In this document: piece after piece, positions 9,399-19,571 of the stretch
Numbering within the stretch: position 1 is the stretch's first letter
Layout of the letters: each line of letters begins with the position of its first letter
NCBI RefSeq assembly: GCF_023074075.1
Contig: NZ_JADPKT010000063.1
Span: 310,001-374,000, forward strand
Reading direction: 5' to 3'
Source: Bradyrhizobium sp. 138
Lineage (GTDB): Bacteria > Pseudomonadota > Alphaproteobacteria > Rhizobiales > Xanthobacteraceae
DNA length: 64,000 nt
Position numbers and translations under genes: made by a program
The notes under the pieces: generated by a model
What the model was told of the DNA's origin: nothing
Seen by the model: the letters and a program-made list of their open reading frames with translations, nothing else
Databases searched by the model: none

Positions 9399-9530
9399 CG
9401 TGTCCCGGACAAGGCGCGGCGCGCAGCGCCGCGACGCTGAGCCGGGACCCAGTTTTGCATGCGGATGGATAGAGGCCCCGGCTCTGCAGCGCACCGCTGA
9501 AGAGCGCGCTACGCTGCGTCCGGGGCAGGC
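9399..9530. repeat. Dispersed palindromic repeat, family B, copy 1
   Basis: The element begins CGTGTCCCGGAC and ends CGTCCGGGGCA, so its ends are inverted repeats. Internally it has GCGACGCTGAGCCGGGACCCA and a ...GCAGCGCACCG... arm. The same architecture recurs at 37414-37533, where the ends and the GACGCTGAGCCGGGACCCA block match. It lies ten bases from the acs stop codon and could fold into a long hairpin affecting transcript ends. Confidence 0.75.
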
Positions 9531-9539
9531 AGCCGCTTC

Positions 9540-11486
<1,947 letters not shown>

Positions 11487-11886
11487 GCTTTCCCTCCACA
11501 TACGGCAAGCCAAGCACGGACTTCTGGCAAACCGACTTGTCATTGAACGATTATGCGTCGGGCTAACCGGACCCGACAAGGAGTACAAGCTGGACCTTCG
11601 GCGGGCCGCCCGCCATGCGGAGGATCAAGGCCATCTGTTGCGATTGTCGCAGATCTGAAACAGGCCCGAGACCGGTTTTCGGGGCCTCTACCTAGACCTG
11701 CGGAATAGGCCTGCGCAGAGGCCCATGCATTAACGGAGGTATTTAGAGACCATCTCTCACCGATTCGGGACTCGCAATACGGTTCGGAACACCCTAAATG
11801 GCCAACCCGGGTCCAAAGAGACCCCTCGGAACAAAAATCAGAACGCCGGCATTGACCGATAACAGACAGGGCTAAGGCATAAGACT
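11487..11886. other. 400-base intergenic region between acs and topoisomerase IB
   Basis: This divergent intergenic region holds no credible gene. It must carry the promoters of acs and the topoisomerase gene. A GC-rich imperfect hairpin (AGGCCC...GGGCCT, 11662-11687) lacks a T-run. I see no recognisable riboswitch or operator. Confidence 0.4.
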
Positions 11887-13056
11887 ATGATGGATCAGCA
11901 GAATCTCGGGACGATGCGGCCCGCTTCAGCCGATCCTGTAGCCATTGCCCTGGCCAAAGCCCTCGGACAATGGCCCAAATCGGCCTCTTTCCGGCGTCCG
12001 AGCCCGCAAAAGACCTTCGACACGGCGCCCGCGCGGACGGTCGAGGCCCTCGCCAGGGAGCTCGGCCTGCGGCTCGGCGACCAGAACGAGCTGACAATTC
12101 GGCGCATCAAGCGCGGCAAGGGCTATTCCTTCGTCCGCCCCAACGGCGCCCACATCCGCGACGCCCGCACCATCCGCCGGCTGCACGCCATGGCGGTGCC
12201 GCCGGCCTATCGCGAGGTGCGCTACTCGGCCGATCCGAGCTCGCATCTCCAGGCCGTCGGCCGCGATGCCGCGGGCCGGCTGCAATATCGCTATCACGCC
12301 GATTGGGAGAAAGTTCGCGAGCATCGCAAGGCGCATCGCCTGGAAAAGCTCGTCGGCGCGCTGCCGAAGATCCGGCGCAAGGTCTCGGCGTTCCTGTCGG
12401 GCGACGAGCCGACGCGTGAATTCGCGCTCTCCGCCGTGATCGAGCTGATCGCGCGCACCGCGATCCGCCCCGGCAACGAATCCTACGCCCGCCTCAACGG
12501 CACCCGCGGCGCGACCACGCTGCTGAAGTCCAACGTGACGCTGGAAGACGATTGCTTCGTGCTGACCTTCAAGGCGAAGGGCGGCAAGGCGGTGCGTAAA
12601 GAGTGCGACGCGGCCAAGCTGGTGCGCGCCATCGGTATTTTGCAGGGTGTCCCGGGCAAGCGCATGTTCCAGTATCGCGATGCCTACGGCATCGTGCGCG
12701 CGGTCAACACCACGCAGGTGAACGCGTTCTTGCGGGAAATCGCCGGCATCAAGATCTCGCTGAAGGATTTTCGTACCCTGATGGCCTCTGCCGTCGTGGT
12801 GGAATCCTTGTCGCGGATCACGCCGGCGACAAGCCAGCGCGGCCGCAAGAAGCAGGTGCTGGAGGCGATCCGCGCCGCCGCGGACAAGCTCTCGAACACG
12901 CCGGCGATCTGCCGCAAGAGCTACGTTCACGACACCATCGTCACCGCGTTCGAGGACGGCATCCTCGAACGCTTCGCCGCGACCATGAAGGGCCAGCGTT
13001 CGCAGGCGCGGCGCGAGCAGCTTCTGGCGCAGGTGGTCGCGACTGCCGCGGTTTAA
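11887..13056 (+). CDS. DNA topoisomerase IB (poxvirus/eukaryote-like type)
   Basis: This 389-residue type IB topoisomerase relaxes supercoils through a 3'-phosphotyrosyl link. The N-terminal DNA-binding part (about 60-150) is followed by the catalytic core, with the conserved TAIRPGNESYARLNGTRG segment and the active-site tyrosine in CRKSYVHDTIV (about Y346). Such bacterial TopIB proteins are common in rhizobia, often near repair genes, but no Ku or LigD is visible here. The start is probably 11887 or the next codon (two adjacent ATGs). Confidence 0.92.
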   Translation: MMDQQNLGTMRPASADPVAIALAKALGQWPKSASFRRPSPQKTFDTAPARTVEALARELGLRLGDQNELTIRRIKRGKGYSFVRPNGAHIRDARTIRRLHAMAVPPAYREVRYSADPSSHLQAVGRDAAGRLQYRYHADWEKVREHRKAHRLEKLVGALPKIRRKVSAFLSGDEPTREFALSAVIELIARTAIRPGNESYARLNGTRGATTLLKSNVTLEDDCFVLTFKAKGGKAVRKECDAAKLVRAIGILQGVPGKRMFQYRDAYGIVRAVNTTQVNAFLREIAGIKISLKDFRTLMASAVVVESLSRITPATSQRGRKKQVLEAIRAAADKLSNTPAICRKSYVHDTIVTAFEDGILERFAATMKGQRSQARREQLLAQVVATAAV

Positions 13057-13065
13057 CGACACTGC

Positions 13066-13157
13066 GGTAGGGGTGGGCAAAGGCGCACTTGCGCCGTGCC
13101 CACGATCCCTCTCGATCGCGAAAAATGCGTGGGCACGCTACGCTTTGCCCACCCTAC
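13066..13157. repeat. Dispersed palindromic repeat, family A, copy 1
   Basis: The repeat opens GTAGGGGTGGGCAAAGGCGC and closes GCTTTGCCCACCCTAC, with inner arms TGCGCCGTGCCCAC and GTGGGCACGCTACGC, so it can form a long cruciform. A second copy lies at 43576-43653. It fills the gap between the convergent topoisomerase and AHSA1-like genes and may act as a transcript-end structure. Confidence 0.8.
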
Positions 13158-13162
13158 AAGAC

Positions 13163-13618
13163 CTATGCCTTGCCCGAGACACCGTTATCCGGACCAGCAT
13201 CGCCGCCCGCGGCCACGATCGTCAGCCGCTCCAGATAATGCGTCCACCCCGTCGCGTGCGCGGCGGCCTGTTCTGCGGTCGGCAGGCCGCTATGGGTCAT
13301 GCGCAGCAGCGTGCCGCCATCGCGTTCGATCAGGTCGATCTCGATCAGGCTCGAGCCTGGCGGCACTTCCTGGCCGCCGTCCCAGCCGAACGTGTAGGCA
13401 AGGCGATGCACCGGCACGACCTCACGAAAAGCACCGCGGGCGACACCGCCGCGCGGGCCGACGCCCTTGAGCAGATAGAGCCCGCCGGGATGTGGTTCGG
13501 TGGTCGCGTCCGAGCCCATCCAGCTCAAGATCTTCTCGGGGTCGGTCAGGTAAGCGAAAACGGTGGCGCGTGGGGCTGCGATCTGGGTCTCGCGTTGCAC
13601 TATGAACGGTTCGGTCAT
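13163..13618 (-). CDS. SRPBCC / AHSA1-domain protein
   Basis: This 151-residue START-like domain protein has typical elements: IAAPRATVFAYLTDPEKILSWMG near the N-terminus, HPGGLYLL in the middle, and TGWTHYLERLTIVAAG at the C-terminus. The fold binds hydrophobic ligands or chaperone partners, and the substrate is unknown. It is divergent from the cyclase gene 100 bases away. Confidence 0.82.
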   Translation of the reverse strand: MTEPFIVQRETQIAAPRATVFAYLTDPEKILSWMGSDATTEPHPGGLYLLKGVGPRGGVARGAFREVVPVHRLAYTFGWDGGQEVPPGSSLIEIDLIERDGGTLLRMTHSGLPTAEQAAAHATGWTHYLERLTIVAAGGDAGPDNGVSGKA

Positions 13619-13718
13619 CGGGAATCACCCTTCGCTGACACTGGCACATGGCGGCGCCAACGCGGCTCGTCAAGGATTGCCCGTGACAAACCCGGTTCGC
13701 CTTCGTCATGATCGGACC

Positions 13719-14813
13719 ATGCAGCTCGCCCCGACACTAGCCTGGCTTGTCGATGCCGCCTCGGAAAGTACCGGAGCTGACCGCCTGCTCGCGGAACTTG
13801 GCGCACATCTGGTCGCCGACGGCGTGCCGCTTGCGGCGGGCGCCCTGACGCTGGAGGTACCGCATCCGCTGATCGCGAAGCGGACCTGGCTGTGGCGCGC
13901 CGACAGTGGCCGGGTGATCGAAGCGCTTGGCTTCGCGCCGGGCGGCCTGGCACCGGACCCGCCGAACGATGCTGGCCGCCGCTGGCTGCGCGACATCGCG
14001 GGCGGCGAGGTGCACGAAGACGTCGTCGGACGGCCAGATGGGCCGTTGCTCGGCTGGATCGGGCCGCGGCCGTTCACCAAGGACGAGATCGGGCAATTGC
14101 GCCAAGCCGCGCGTTTTGCCGCGACGCCCCTCGCCGTGCTCGCCGGGCGTGCCACGTTGCGCGCGACGCTGGATGCCTATCTCGGCAAGCGCAGCGCGGA
14201 GCGGGTGCTGGCGGCGCCATTGCGGCGCGATCTCGGCGAGACCATTCAGGCTGCGCTCCTCTATGCCGACTTGCGCAACTTCACGCTGTTGTCGGAAACC
14301 AATCCGCCGGCTGACGTCATTGCCGCGCTCGACGCCTGGTTCGATCGCATCGCCGGCGCCGTGCACGCCTTCGGCGGCGAGGTGCTGAAATTCATCGGCG
14401 ATGGCGTGCTCGCGATCTTTCCGGTGGTCGAGGCATCGCCGCGCCGCGCCTGCGAAGCCGCTTTGCGTGCTGCAGGCGCAGCCGAGGCTGGGATGGCCTA
14501 TCTCAACGCCGAGCGCGGCGCCAAGGGCCTGCCGCCGCTGGCGTTCGGTGCCGCGCTACATCTTGGCGAGATGCTCTGGGGCAATATCGGCGCGGCCAAC
14601 CGGCTTGATTTCACCGCGATCGGTCCCGCCGTCAATCTCGCCAGCCGCCTCGAAGGGTTGTGCAAGCCGCTGGGGCGGACCGTGCTGGTGTCGGGCGCGC
14701 TGGCCGCGGAATCGGACATGCCGCTGGTTGCGCTCGGGTCGCACTCGCTGCGCGGCATTGCCGCGCCGTGCGAGGTGTTCGCACTGCCGGTGATGCAAGC
14801 GAAGGTATCGTAG
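13719..14813 (+). CDS. Class III adenylate/guanylate cyclase
   Basis: The 364-residue protein has an N-terminal region of about 180 residues with no recognised domain and a C-terminal class III cyclase domain. Metal-binding and dimer features are visible: LYADLRNFTLLSET, GGEVLKFIGDGVLAIFP and AIGPAVNLASRLEGL. It is probably a cytosolic cAMP-producing enzyme, since no membrane helix is seen. The ATG at 13719 (MQLAPTLAWL) is chosen because upstream codons overlap the start of the divergent AHSA1-like gene. Its stop codon TAG is the first base set of the following palindromic repeat. Confidence 0.85.
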   Translation: MQLAPTLAWLVDAASESTGADRLLAELGAHLVADGVPLAAGALTLEVPHPLIAKRTWLWRADSGRVIEALGFAPGGLAPDPPNDAGRRWLRDIAGGEVHEDVVGRPDGPLLGWIGPRPFTKDEIGQLRQAARFAATPLAVLAGRATLRATLDAYLGKRSAERVLAAPLRRDLGETIQAALLYADLRNFTLLSETNPPADVIAALDAWFDRIAGAVHAFGGEVLKFIGDGVLAIFPVVEASPRRACEAALRAAGAAEAGMAYLNAERGAKGLPPLAFGAALHLGEMLWGNIGAANRLDFTAIGPAVNLASRLEGLCKPLGRTVLVSGALAAESDMPLVALGSHSLRGIAAPCEVFALPVMQAKVS

Positions 14814-14880
14814 CCCGCATGAGCGCAGCGATATGCGGGTAGCAGTGGTCCCGGATGTCGCTTCGCTCATCCGGGCTACG
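14810..14880. repeat. Palindromic repeat between convergent genes
   Basis: GTAGCCCG at the left pairs with CGGGCTAC at the right. Inside, CCCGCATGAGCG/ATATGCGGG and CCCGGATGTCGC/CATCCGGG form two further arms, giving a clover-like palindrome. The cyclase stop codon lies inside its left end, and the EVE gene stops eight bases beyond. Confidence 0.7.
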
Positions 14881-14887
14881 GCAGAAA

Positions 14888-15307
14888 CTAAATTCCACCC
14901 ATCTTGCAGACGAGCTTCCACTCCTCCGCCGTCACCGGCTGCACCGAGAGGCGTGAATATTTCACCAGCGCCATCTCGGCGAGCTTCTTCTCGGCCTTGA
15001 TTGCCGCCATCGTCACCGGCTTCTTCAGGGGCTTGTCGGCCTTGATGTCGACGCAGACGAATTTTTCAGTCTTGTCGGTCGGATCGGGATAGGCCTCCTT
15101 GACGACCTCCGCGATGCCGACGATCTCCTTGCCCTCGTTGGAATGATAGAAGAACGCCTTGTCGCCCTTCTTCATGGCGACGAGGTTCTGCCGCGCGGTG
15201 TAGTTGCGCACGCCGGTCCAGGCCTCGCCCTTGGCGCCCTTTGCCACCTGCTGGTCCCAGGACCACACCGATGGTTCGGATTTCACCAGCCAGTACGCCA
15301 TGTTCAT
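14888..15307 (-). CDS. EVE-domain protein (thymocyte nuclear protein 1-like)
   Basis: This 139-residue EVE (PUA-like) domain protein starts MAYWLVKSEPSVWSWDQQ and contains WTGVRNYTARQNLVAMKKGD and FYHSNEGKEIVGIAEV, all family hallmarks. EVE domains are thought to bind modified bases in DNA or RNA. Its ATG overlaps the gpsA stop (ATGA), so it is the last gene of the tsaD-gpsA-EVE operon. That gene order is common in Alphaproteobacteria. Confidence 0.9.
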   Translation of the reverse strand: MNMAYWLVKSEPSVWSWDQQVAKGAKGEAWTGVRNYTARQNLVAMKKGDKAFFYHSNEGKEIVGIAEVVKEAYPDPTDKTEKFVCVDIKADKPLKKPVTMAAIKAEKKLAEMALVKYSRLSVQPVTAEEWKLVCKMGGI

Positions 15308-16284
15308 TCCTCTGCCTTGAAGGGGCGCGTCAGCAGCCCCGAGATCGCGGCGTCGATCGTGCTGCGGCCGCTCAGGATCGACGCGACCGCTTCTGATACC
15401 GGCATCTCGATGTTTTGCGAAGCTGCGAGTTCGATCAGCACCGGCGCGGTGAACTCGCCCTCGGCAAGCTTGCCGGCGGGCGGCTGCTCGCCGCGGCCGA
15501 GTGCGAGGCCAAGGGCGAAGTTGCGCGATTGCGGGCTCGCGCAGGTCAGGATGAGATCACCGAGGCCGGACAGGCCCGTGAGCGTCTCGCCGCGCGCGCC
15601 AAGGGCGCGGCCGAGACGCGTCAGCTCGGCAAAGCCGCGGGTCGTCAGCGCAGCCTGGGCGGAGGCGCCGAGCTTGCGCCCGACCGCGATCCCGACCGCA
15701 ATCGCCAGCACGTTCTTGGCCGCGCCACCGATCTCGACGCCGCGGATGTCGGTGGAGTGATAGGGACGGAACGTCGGCGAGCCCAGTGCCTGCACGAGCG
15801 CGCTCGCCAAGGCCTCATCGCCTGCCGCCAGCGTCACCGCCGTCGGCAGGCTGCGCGCGACGTCATCGGCGAAGCTCGGGCCTGACAGAATGGCCGGCTG
15901 CGCGCCCGTTGCGGCTTCCGCAATCACATCGGTCATGAATTTGTGGGTACCATGCTCGATGCCCTTGGCGCAGGCAACGATCGGCGCCGGCCTTGGCAGA
16001 TGCGAGGCCAGCATATTGACCGCGCCGCGGACATGCTGCGCCGGCGTTGCGATCAGCAGCATGTCCGCGCGCGCGGCGAGCGCCAGGTCGTTTGTGACGA
16101 CGATCTCCGGAGCGATCTGCACACCGGGGAGCCGCGGGTTGTCGCGGGTCGAGGCGATCCGCGCGGCATGCTCGGCATTGCGTGCCCACAGCGTCACGGT
16201 GCGCCCTGCCCGTGCTGCGACAGTCGCCAGCGCAGTGCCCCAGGCGCCTGCGCCGATCACCGCGACGGATTGGAAGGCTGACAT
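15304..16284 (-). CDS. gpsA: Glycerol-3-phosphate dehydrogenase [NAD(P)+]
   Basis: GpsA reduces dihydroxyacetone phosphate to sn-glycerol-3-phosphate for phospholipid synthesis. The 326-residue protein has the N-terminal dinucleotide loop VIGAGAWGTALA, the CAKGIEHGTHKFMTDV segment and GGAAKNVLAIAVGIAVG with the catalytic Lys. The ATG at 16284 lies two bases after the tsaD stop. A longer frame to 16350 runs into tsaD and is rejected. Confidence 0.95.
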   Translation of the reverse strand: MSAFQSVAVIGAGAWGTALATVAARAGRTVTLWARNAEHAARIASTRDNPRLPGVQIAPEIVVTNDLALAARADMLLIATPAQHVRGAVNMLASHLPRPAPIVACAKGIEHGTHKFMTDVIAEAATGAQPAILSGPSFADDVARSLPTAVTLAAGDEALASALVQALGSPTFRPYHSTDIRGVEIGGAAKNVLAIAVGIAVGRKLGASAQAALTTRGFAELTRLGRALGARGETLTGLSGLGDLILTCASPQSRNFALGLALGRGEQPPAGKLAEGEFTAPVLIELAASQNIEMPVSEAVASILSGRSTIDAAISGLLTRPFKAEE

Positions 16285-16286
16285 TG

Positions 16287-17360
16287 CTAGTATCCCGCCC
16301 GCGTCTTGCCGTAGCCGGCCGGTGCCGTTGCGTTGACATCGAGCAGCCAACGTGCGCGAGGCTGGGCTTCCATCGTGTCGGTCATGCCGAGCGCGAGGCG
16401 CTCGGCGCCGGCCCAGGCGATCATCGCGCCGTTGTCGGTGCAGAGCGCGGGCGGCGGCATGATCAATTGCGTTCCGGCCTGCTGTGCGACGTCATCGAGC
16501 GCGCCGCGGATCGCCTGATTGGCGGCGACGCCGCCGGCGGCCACGATCGCGCGGGGTGCGCCGAACCGTTCGCGGAAAAGTCTCAAGCCGACGTTCAACC
16601 GGTCGGCCGTCGATTCGAGCACGGCGGCCTGGAAGCTCGCGCAGAGATCGCTGATGTCCTGCGGCGTGATCTCGGGAAGCCGGCTCGCCTCGGTGCGCAC
16701 CGCCGTCTTCAATCCCGATAGCGAGAAATTGGCATCAGGTCGCCCCTGCATCGGCCGCGGAAAGGCGAAGCGAGCGGCGTCGCCGCTTGCCGCCGCACGC
16801 TCGACCTGCGGTCCGCCGGGATAGGGCAGACCCAGCATCTTCGCGACCTTGTCGAAGGCCTCGCCGATCGCGTCGTCCACGGTGGTGCCGAGCCGCACAT
16901 ATTGTCCGACCCCAGTGACGGCGACGATCTGGGTATGGCCGCCGGAGGCCAGGAACAGGCAATAGGGAAACGCGATTCCGTCGGTGAGGCGCGGCGTCAG
17001 CGCATGCGCCTCCAGGTGGTTCACCGCGACCAGCGGCGTGCCATGCACCATCGCGATCGCCTTCGCGGTGGTGAGTCCGACAATGACGCCGCCGATCAGG
17101 CCCGGCCCCGCGGCGGCGGCGACGCCATTGAGCTCCGCGAAGCCGATGCCGGCCTCGCGCATGGCGCGATCGATGATGCCGTCGAGCAGATCGACATGGG
17201 CGCGGGCGGCGATCTCCGGCACCACGCCGCCGAAGCGGGCGTGCTCCTCGACCTGCGACCACACGATGTTGGACAGGATCTTGCCGCTGCCGTCACCCGC
17301 GCGCTCGATCACGGCCGCGGCAGTCTCGTCGCAGGTTGTTTCGATGCCCAGTACCAGCAT
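16287..17360 (-). CDS. tsaD: tRNA N6-adenosine threonylcarbamoyltransferase
   Basis: TsaD transfers threonylcarbamoyl to A37 of ANN-decoding tRNAs with TsaB and TsaE. The 357-residue ASKHA-fold protein begins MLVLGIETTCDETAAA and has the metal-binding HxxxH as NHLEAH, plus GGVAANQAIRGAL near the C-terminus. I start at the ATG at 17360 to match the family N-terminus; an upstream TTG at 17378 with AAGGG before it is possible. It heads the operon with gpsA and the EVE gene, divergent from hemD. Confidence 0.95.
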   Translation of the reverse strand: MLVLGIETTCDETAAAVIERAGDGSGKILSNIVWSQVEEHARFGGVVPEIAARAHVDLLDGIIDRAMREAGIGFAELNGVAAAAGPGLIGGVIVGLTTAKAIAMVHGTPLVAVNHLEAHALTPRLTDGIAFPYCLFLASGGHTQIVAVTGVGQYVRLGTTVDDAIGEAFDKVAKMLGLPYPGGPQVERAAASGDAARFAFPRPMQGRPDANFSLSGLKTAVRTEASRLPEITPQDISDLCASFQAAVLESTADRLNVGLRLFRERFGAPRAIVAAGGVAANQAIRGALDDVAQQAGTQLIMPPPALCTDNGAMIAWAGAERLALGMTDTMEAQPRARWLLDVNATAPAGYGKTRAGY

Positions 17361-17511
17361 TGGCGAATTGTTATCCAATTTGCGCCCTTGCGCTCATCCG
17401 TAAAGCAGAGTTCTGGTACGTCCGGTAGCATTCCGGGGCCAGATTGCGCAATCGTCACGAAGCAAGCCGTCCTCGTCATGCGTCGCCGAAATTGGTTCGG
17501 GAACACCTGCG

Positions 17512-18258
17512 ATGTCCATTCTTGTCACACGGCCGCATCCCGACAATGAGGCGACGGCGGAAAGTCTGCGCGCGCGGGGGCATGCGGTGCTGCTTGCGCC
17601 GGCACTCAAATTCGAGCCGGTCGCCTTTCATGACGGAAATGAAGCGCCCTACGGCGCCGTCATCGTCACATCGGCCAATGCGATCCGTGCCGTCGCACCA
17701 CAATTACGGGACCTTGGTCTCCTGGAGCTGCCGCTGTTTGCGGTCGGCGAGCATACCGCTGCTGCGGCGCGCGACGCCGGCTTTGCCGAGGTGATCGTCG
17801 CCGGCGGCGATGCCGCGTCCTTGCGGGACAAGGTGATGCAGGGTGCGCGCGACAAGGTGCTGAAGAAAAAAAGCACGCTGCTGTATCTCGCGGGCGCGGA
17901 TGTGTCGCGCGACCTCGGCGGCGAGCTCGGTGCGGAGGGTTTTTCCGTAGTGACGCGGACGACCTATCGCATGGCGCCGGTCAAGCATCTGCCGCGCGAG
18001 GTCTGCGAGGGCTTTGCCTCCCACGGGGTCGAGGCGGTGCTGCACTATTCCCAGCGCAGCGCCCGCGCGTTCCTGGATGCGGCCAGGGACGAAGGCGTCG
18101 AAATCTCGGCGCTGGCGATACCGCAATGCTGCCTGTCCGAGACGGTTGCGAGCGCGCTGCGCGATGCCGGCGCGTCGCAGGTTCTGGTCGCCGCGACACC
18201 GGACGAAAATGCCTTATTTGCCACCTTGGAGCGTGCTTTGCGCACCCGTTTGGCGTAA
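17512..18258 (+). CDS. hemD: Uroporphyrinogen-III synthase
   Basis: HemD closes hydroxymethylbilane to uroporphyrinogen III in tetrapyrrole synthesis. The 248-residue protein starts MSILVTRPHPDNEATAESL and has the two-domain pattern with AVIVTSANAIRAV, LPLFAVGEHTA and EAVLHYSQRSARAFL. The family is poorly conserved, but the neighbours (mic60-like and hemY downstream) support the call strongly. tsaD diverges from it across 150 bases. Confidence 0.92.
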   Translation: MSILVTRPHPDNEATAESLRARGHAVLLAPALKFEPVAFHDGNEAPYGAVIVTSANAIRAVAPQLRDLGLLELPLFAVGEHTAAAARDAGFAEVIVAGGDAASLRDKVMQGARDKVLKKKSTLLYLAGADVSRDLGGELGAEGFSVVTRTTYRMAPVKHLPREVCEGFASHGVEAVLHYSQRSARAFLDAARDEGVEISALAIPQCCLSETVASALRDAGASQVLVAATPDENALFATLERALRTRLA

Positions 18259-18347
18259 GACGTCGGGCCGAATCCGACGTCATGGGATCCCGTAAGGGCC
18301 TGTGCCAAGGACCCATGCAAAGTATGGAAGTGTGAGGAACCGTCACG

Positions 18348-19535
18348 ATGGCCGACGACAAGCCTGAAGACGCAGGATTGGCGCCCGACAGTGGTCGTGC
18401 CAAGCGCACTCCGCCCACCATCGAGCTCGAGGCTACCGAAGTCTCGACCCAGCCGCAGGAGGTTGCGGGCGAGGCCGCGCCGGCGCCGGAACACGCCGAG
18501 CCTGAGCCGGCAAAATCCGAGCGGGCTGACGCAGAGCCGGAGCGCATCGAGGCGCAGGCTCCCGCGTCGTCGATTTCGCCCTGGATCATCGCGCCGCTCT
18601 CCGGCGCTGTCGCCGCGGCGATCGTGATCGCGGTCGGTTGGATGCTGGGCTGGCCCGCCGTGCAGGCGCCGCCGGCCACCCCGCAAGTCACCAGCGCGAC
18701 GGTCGATGCGCTGAGCGGCCGCGTTGCTGCGGTCGAAGCCAGGGCCGGCAAGCCCGCCGCCGATCCGGCCATGGCGGCGCGGATTGACGCGCTGGAGAAG
18801 TCCGCAAGCAGCTTGCGCAGCGACGTTGCCAATCTGCGTGCGCAGTCCGACAAGACCGCGAGCGCATTGAACGATGCGAAATCGGCGCCAACCACGGCTG
18901 CGCCCGACCTTGCCGCTCTCACCGATCGCATCGCGCAGCTCGAGCGCGCCAGCAAGTCCGAACGTGCCGAGCTCGCGCAGCAGGGCGAGAAGATCGCCGA
19001 CGCAAAAGCGATGGATGACAAGCCGCTGCGCTTCGTGGTGGCGGCGGCCCTGCTCGACGTCGCCGTTCGCCATGGCGATCCCTATCACTCGCAGCTGTCC
19101 GCGGCGCGTTCGCTCGCCGCCAAGCCCGACATGCTGAAGCCGCTCGACACGTTTGCATCGTCGGGCATTCCGACCCCGGTCGCCCTGAGCCGCGAGCTCC
19201 TCAACATCGTGCCGAAACTGTCGCCGCCGCCGGAAGCCCCGGCCGCAGACGCCGGCATCGTCGAGCGTCTCCAGGCAGGAGCGTCGAAACTCGTCCGCAT
19301 CGAGCGCACCGACGGTGTCGGTAACGATCGCGGCGCCATCGTCACGCGGGTGACGGCCGCAGCACTTCGCAATGATTTCGTGGAAGCGCGGCGCGAGCTC
19401 AAGACGTTGCCGGAGGCTGATCGCGCTCCGGCACAGGCCTGGCTCGACAAGGCCGATGCCCGCGACGCCGCGCTCGCCGCCTCCCGCAAATTCGCCGACG
19501 ATGCCATGGCGGATCTCGCCAAATCTGCTCAATAA
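18348..19535 (+). CDS. Mitofilin/Mic60-like inner-membrane protein
   Basis: This 395-residue protein has a Pro/Glu-rich cytoplasmic N-terminus, one membrane helix (about 79-101), a coiled-coil region (about 115-210) and a C-terminal helical domain rich in the mitofilin-like pattern (about 215-395). The position between hemD and hemY is the conserved setting of alphaproteobacterial Mic60, the relative of the mitochondrial cristae-junction protein. Bacterial Mic60 is reported to bend membranes and, in phototrophs, to shape intracytoplasmic membranes. Function in this organism is inferred. Confidence 0.85.
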   Translation: MADDKPEDAGLAPDSGRAKRTPPTIELEATEVSTQPQEVAGEAAPAPEHAEPEPAKSERADAEPERIEAQAPASSISPWIIAPLSGAVAAAIVIAVGWMLGWPAVQAPPATPQVTSATVDALSGRVAAVEARAGKPAADPAMAARIDALEKSASSLRSDVANLRAQSDKTASALNDAKSAPTTAAPDLAALTDRIAQLERASKSERAELAQQGEKIADAKAMDDKPLRFVVAAALLDVAVRHGDPYHSQLSAARSLAAKPDMLKPLDTFASSGIPTPVALSRELLNIVPKLSPPPEAPAADAGIVERLQAGASKLVRIERTDGVGNDRGAIVTRVTAAALRNDFVEARRELKTLPEADRAPAQAWLDKADARDAALAASRKFADDAMADLAKSAQ

Positions 19536-19571
19536 GATTCGCGCAACAATCGGCGCGTAACAGGGATCGCC

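Noticed and set aside
9182..9494. Short minus-strand frames in the family B repeat region
   Set aside because: Repeat sequence, no ribosome site, no domain.
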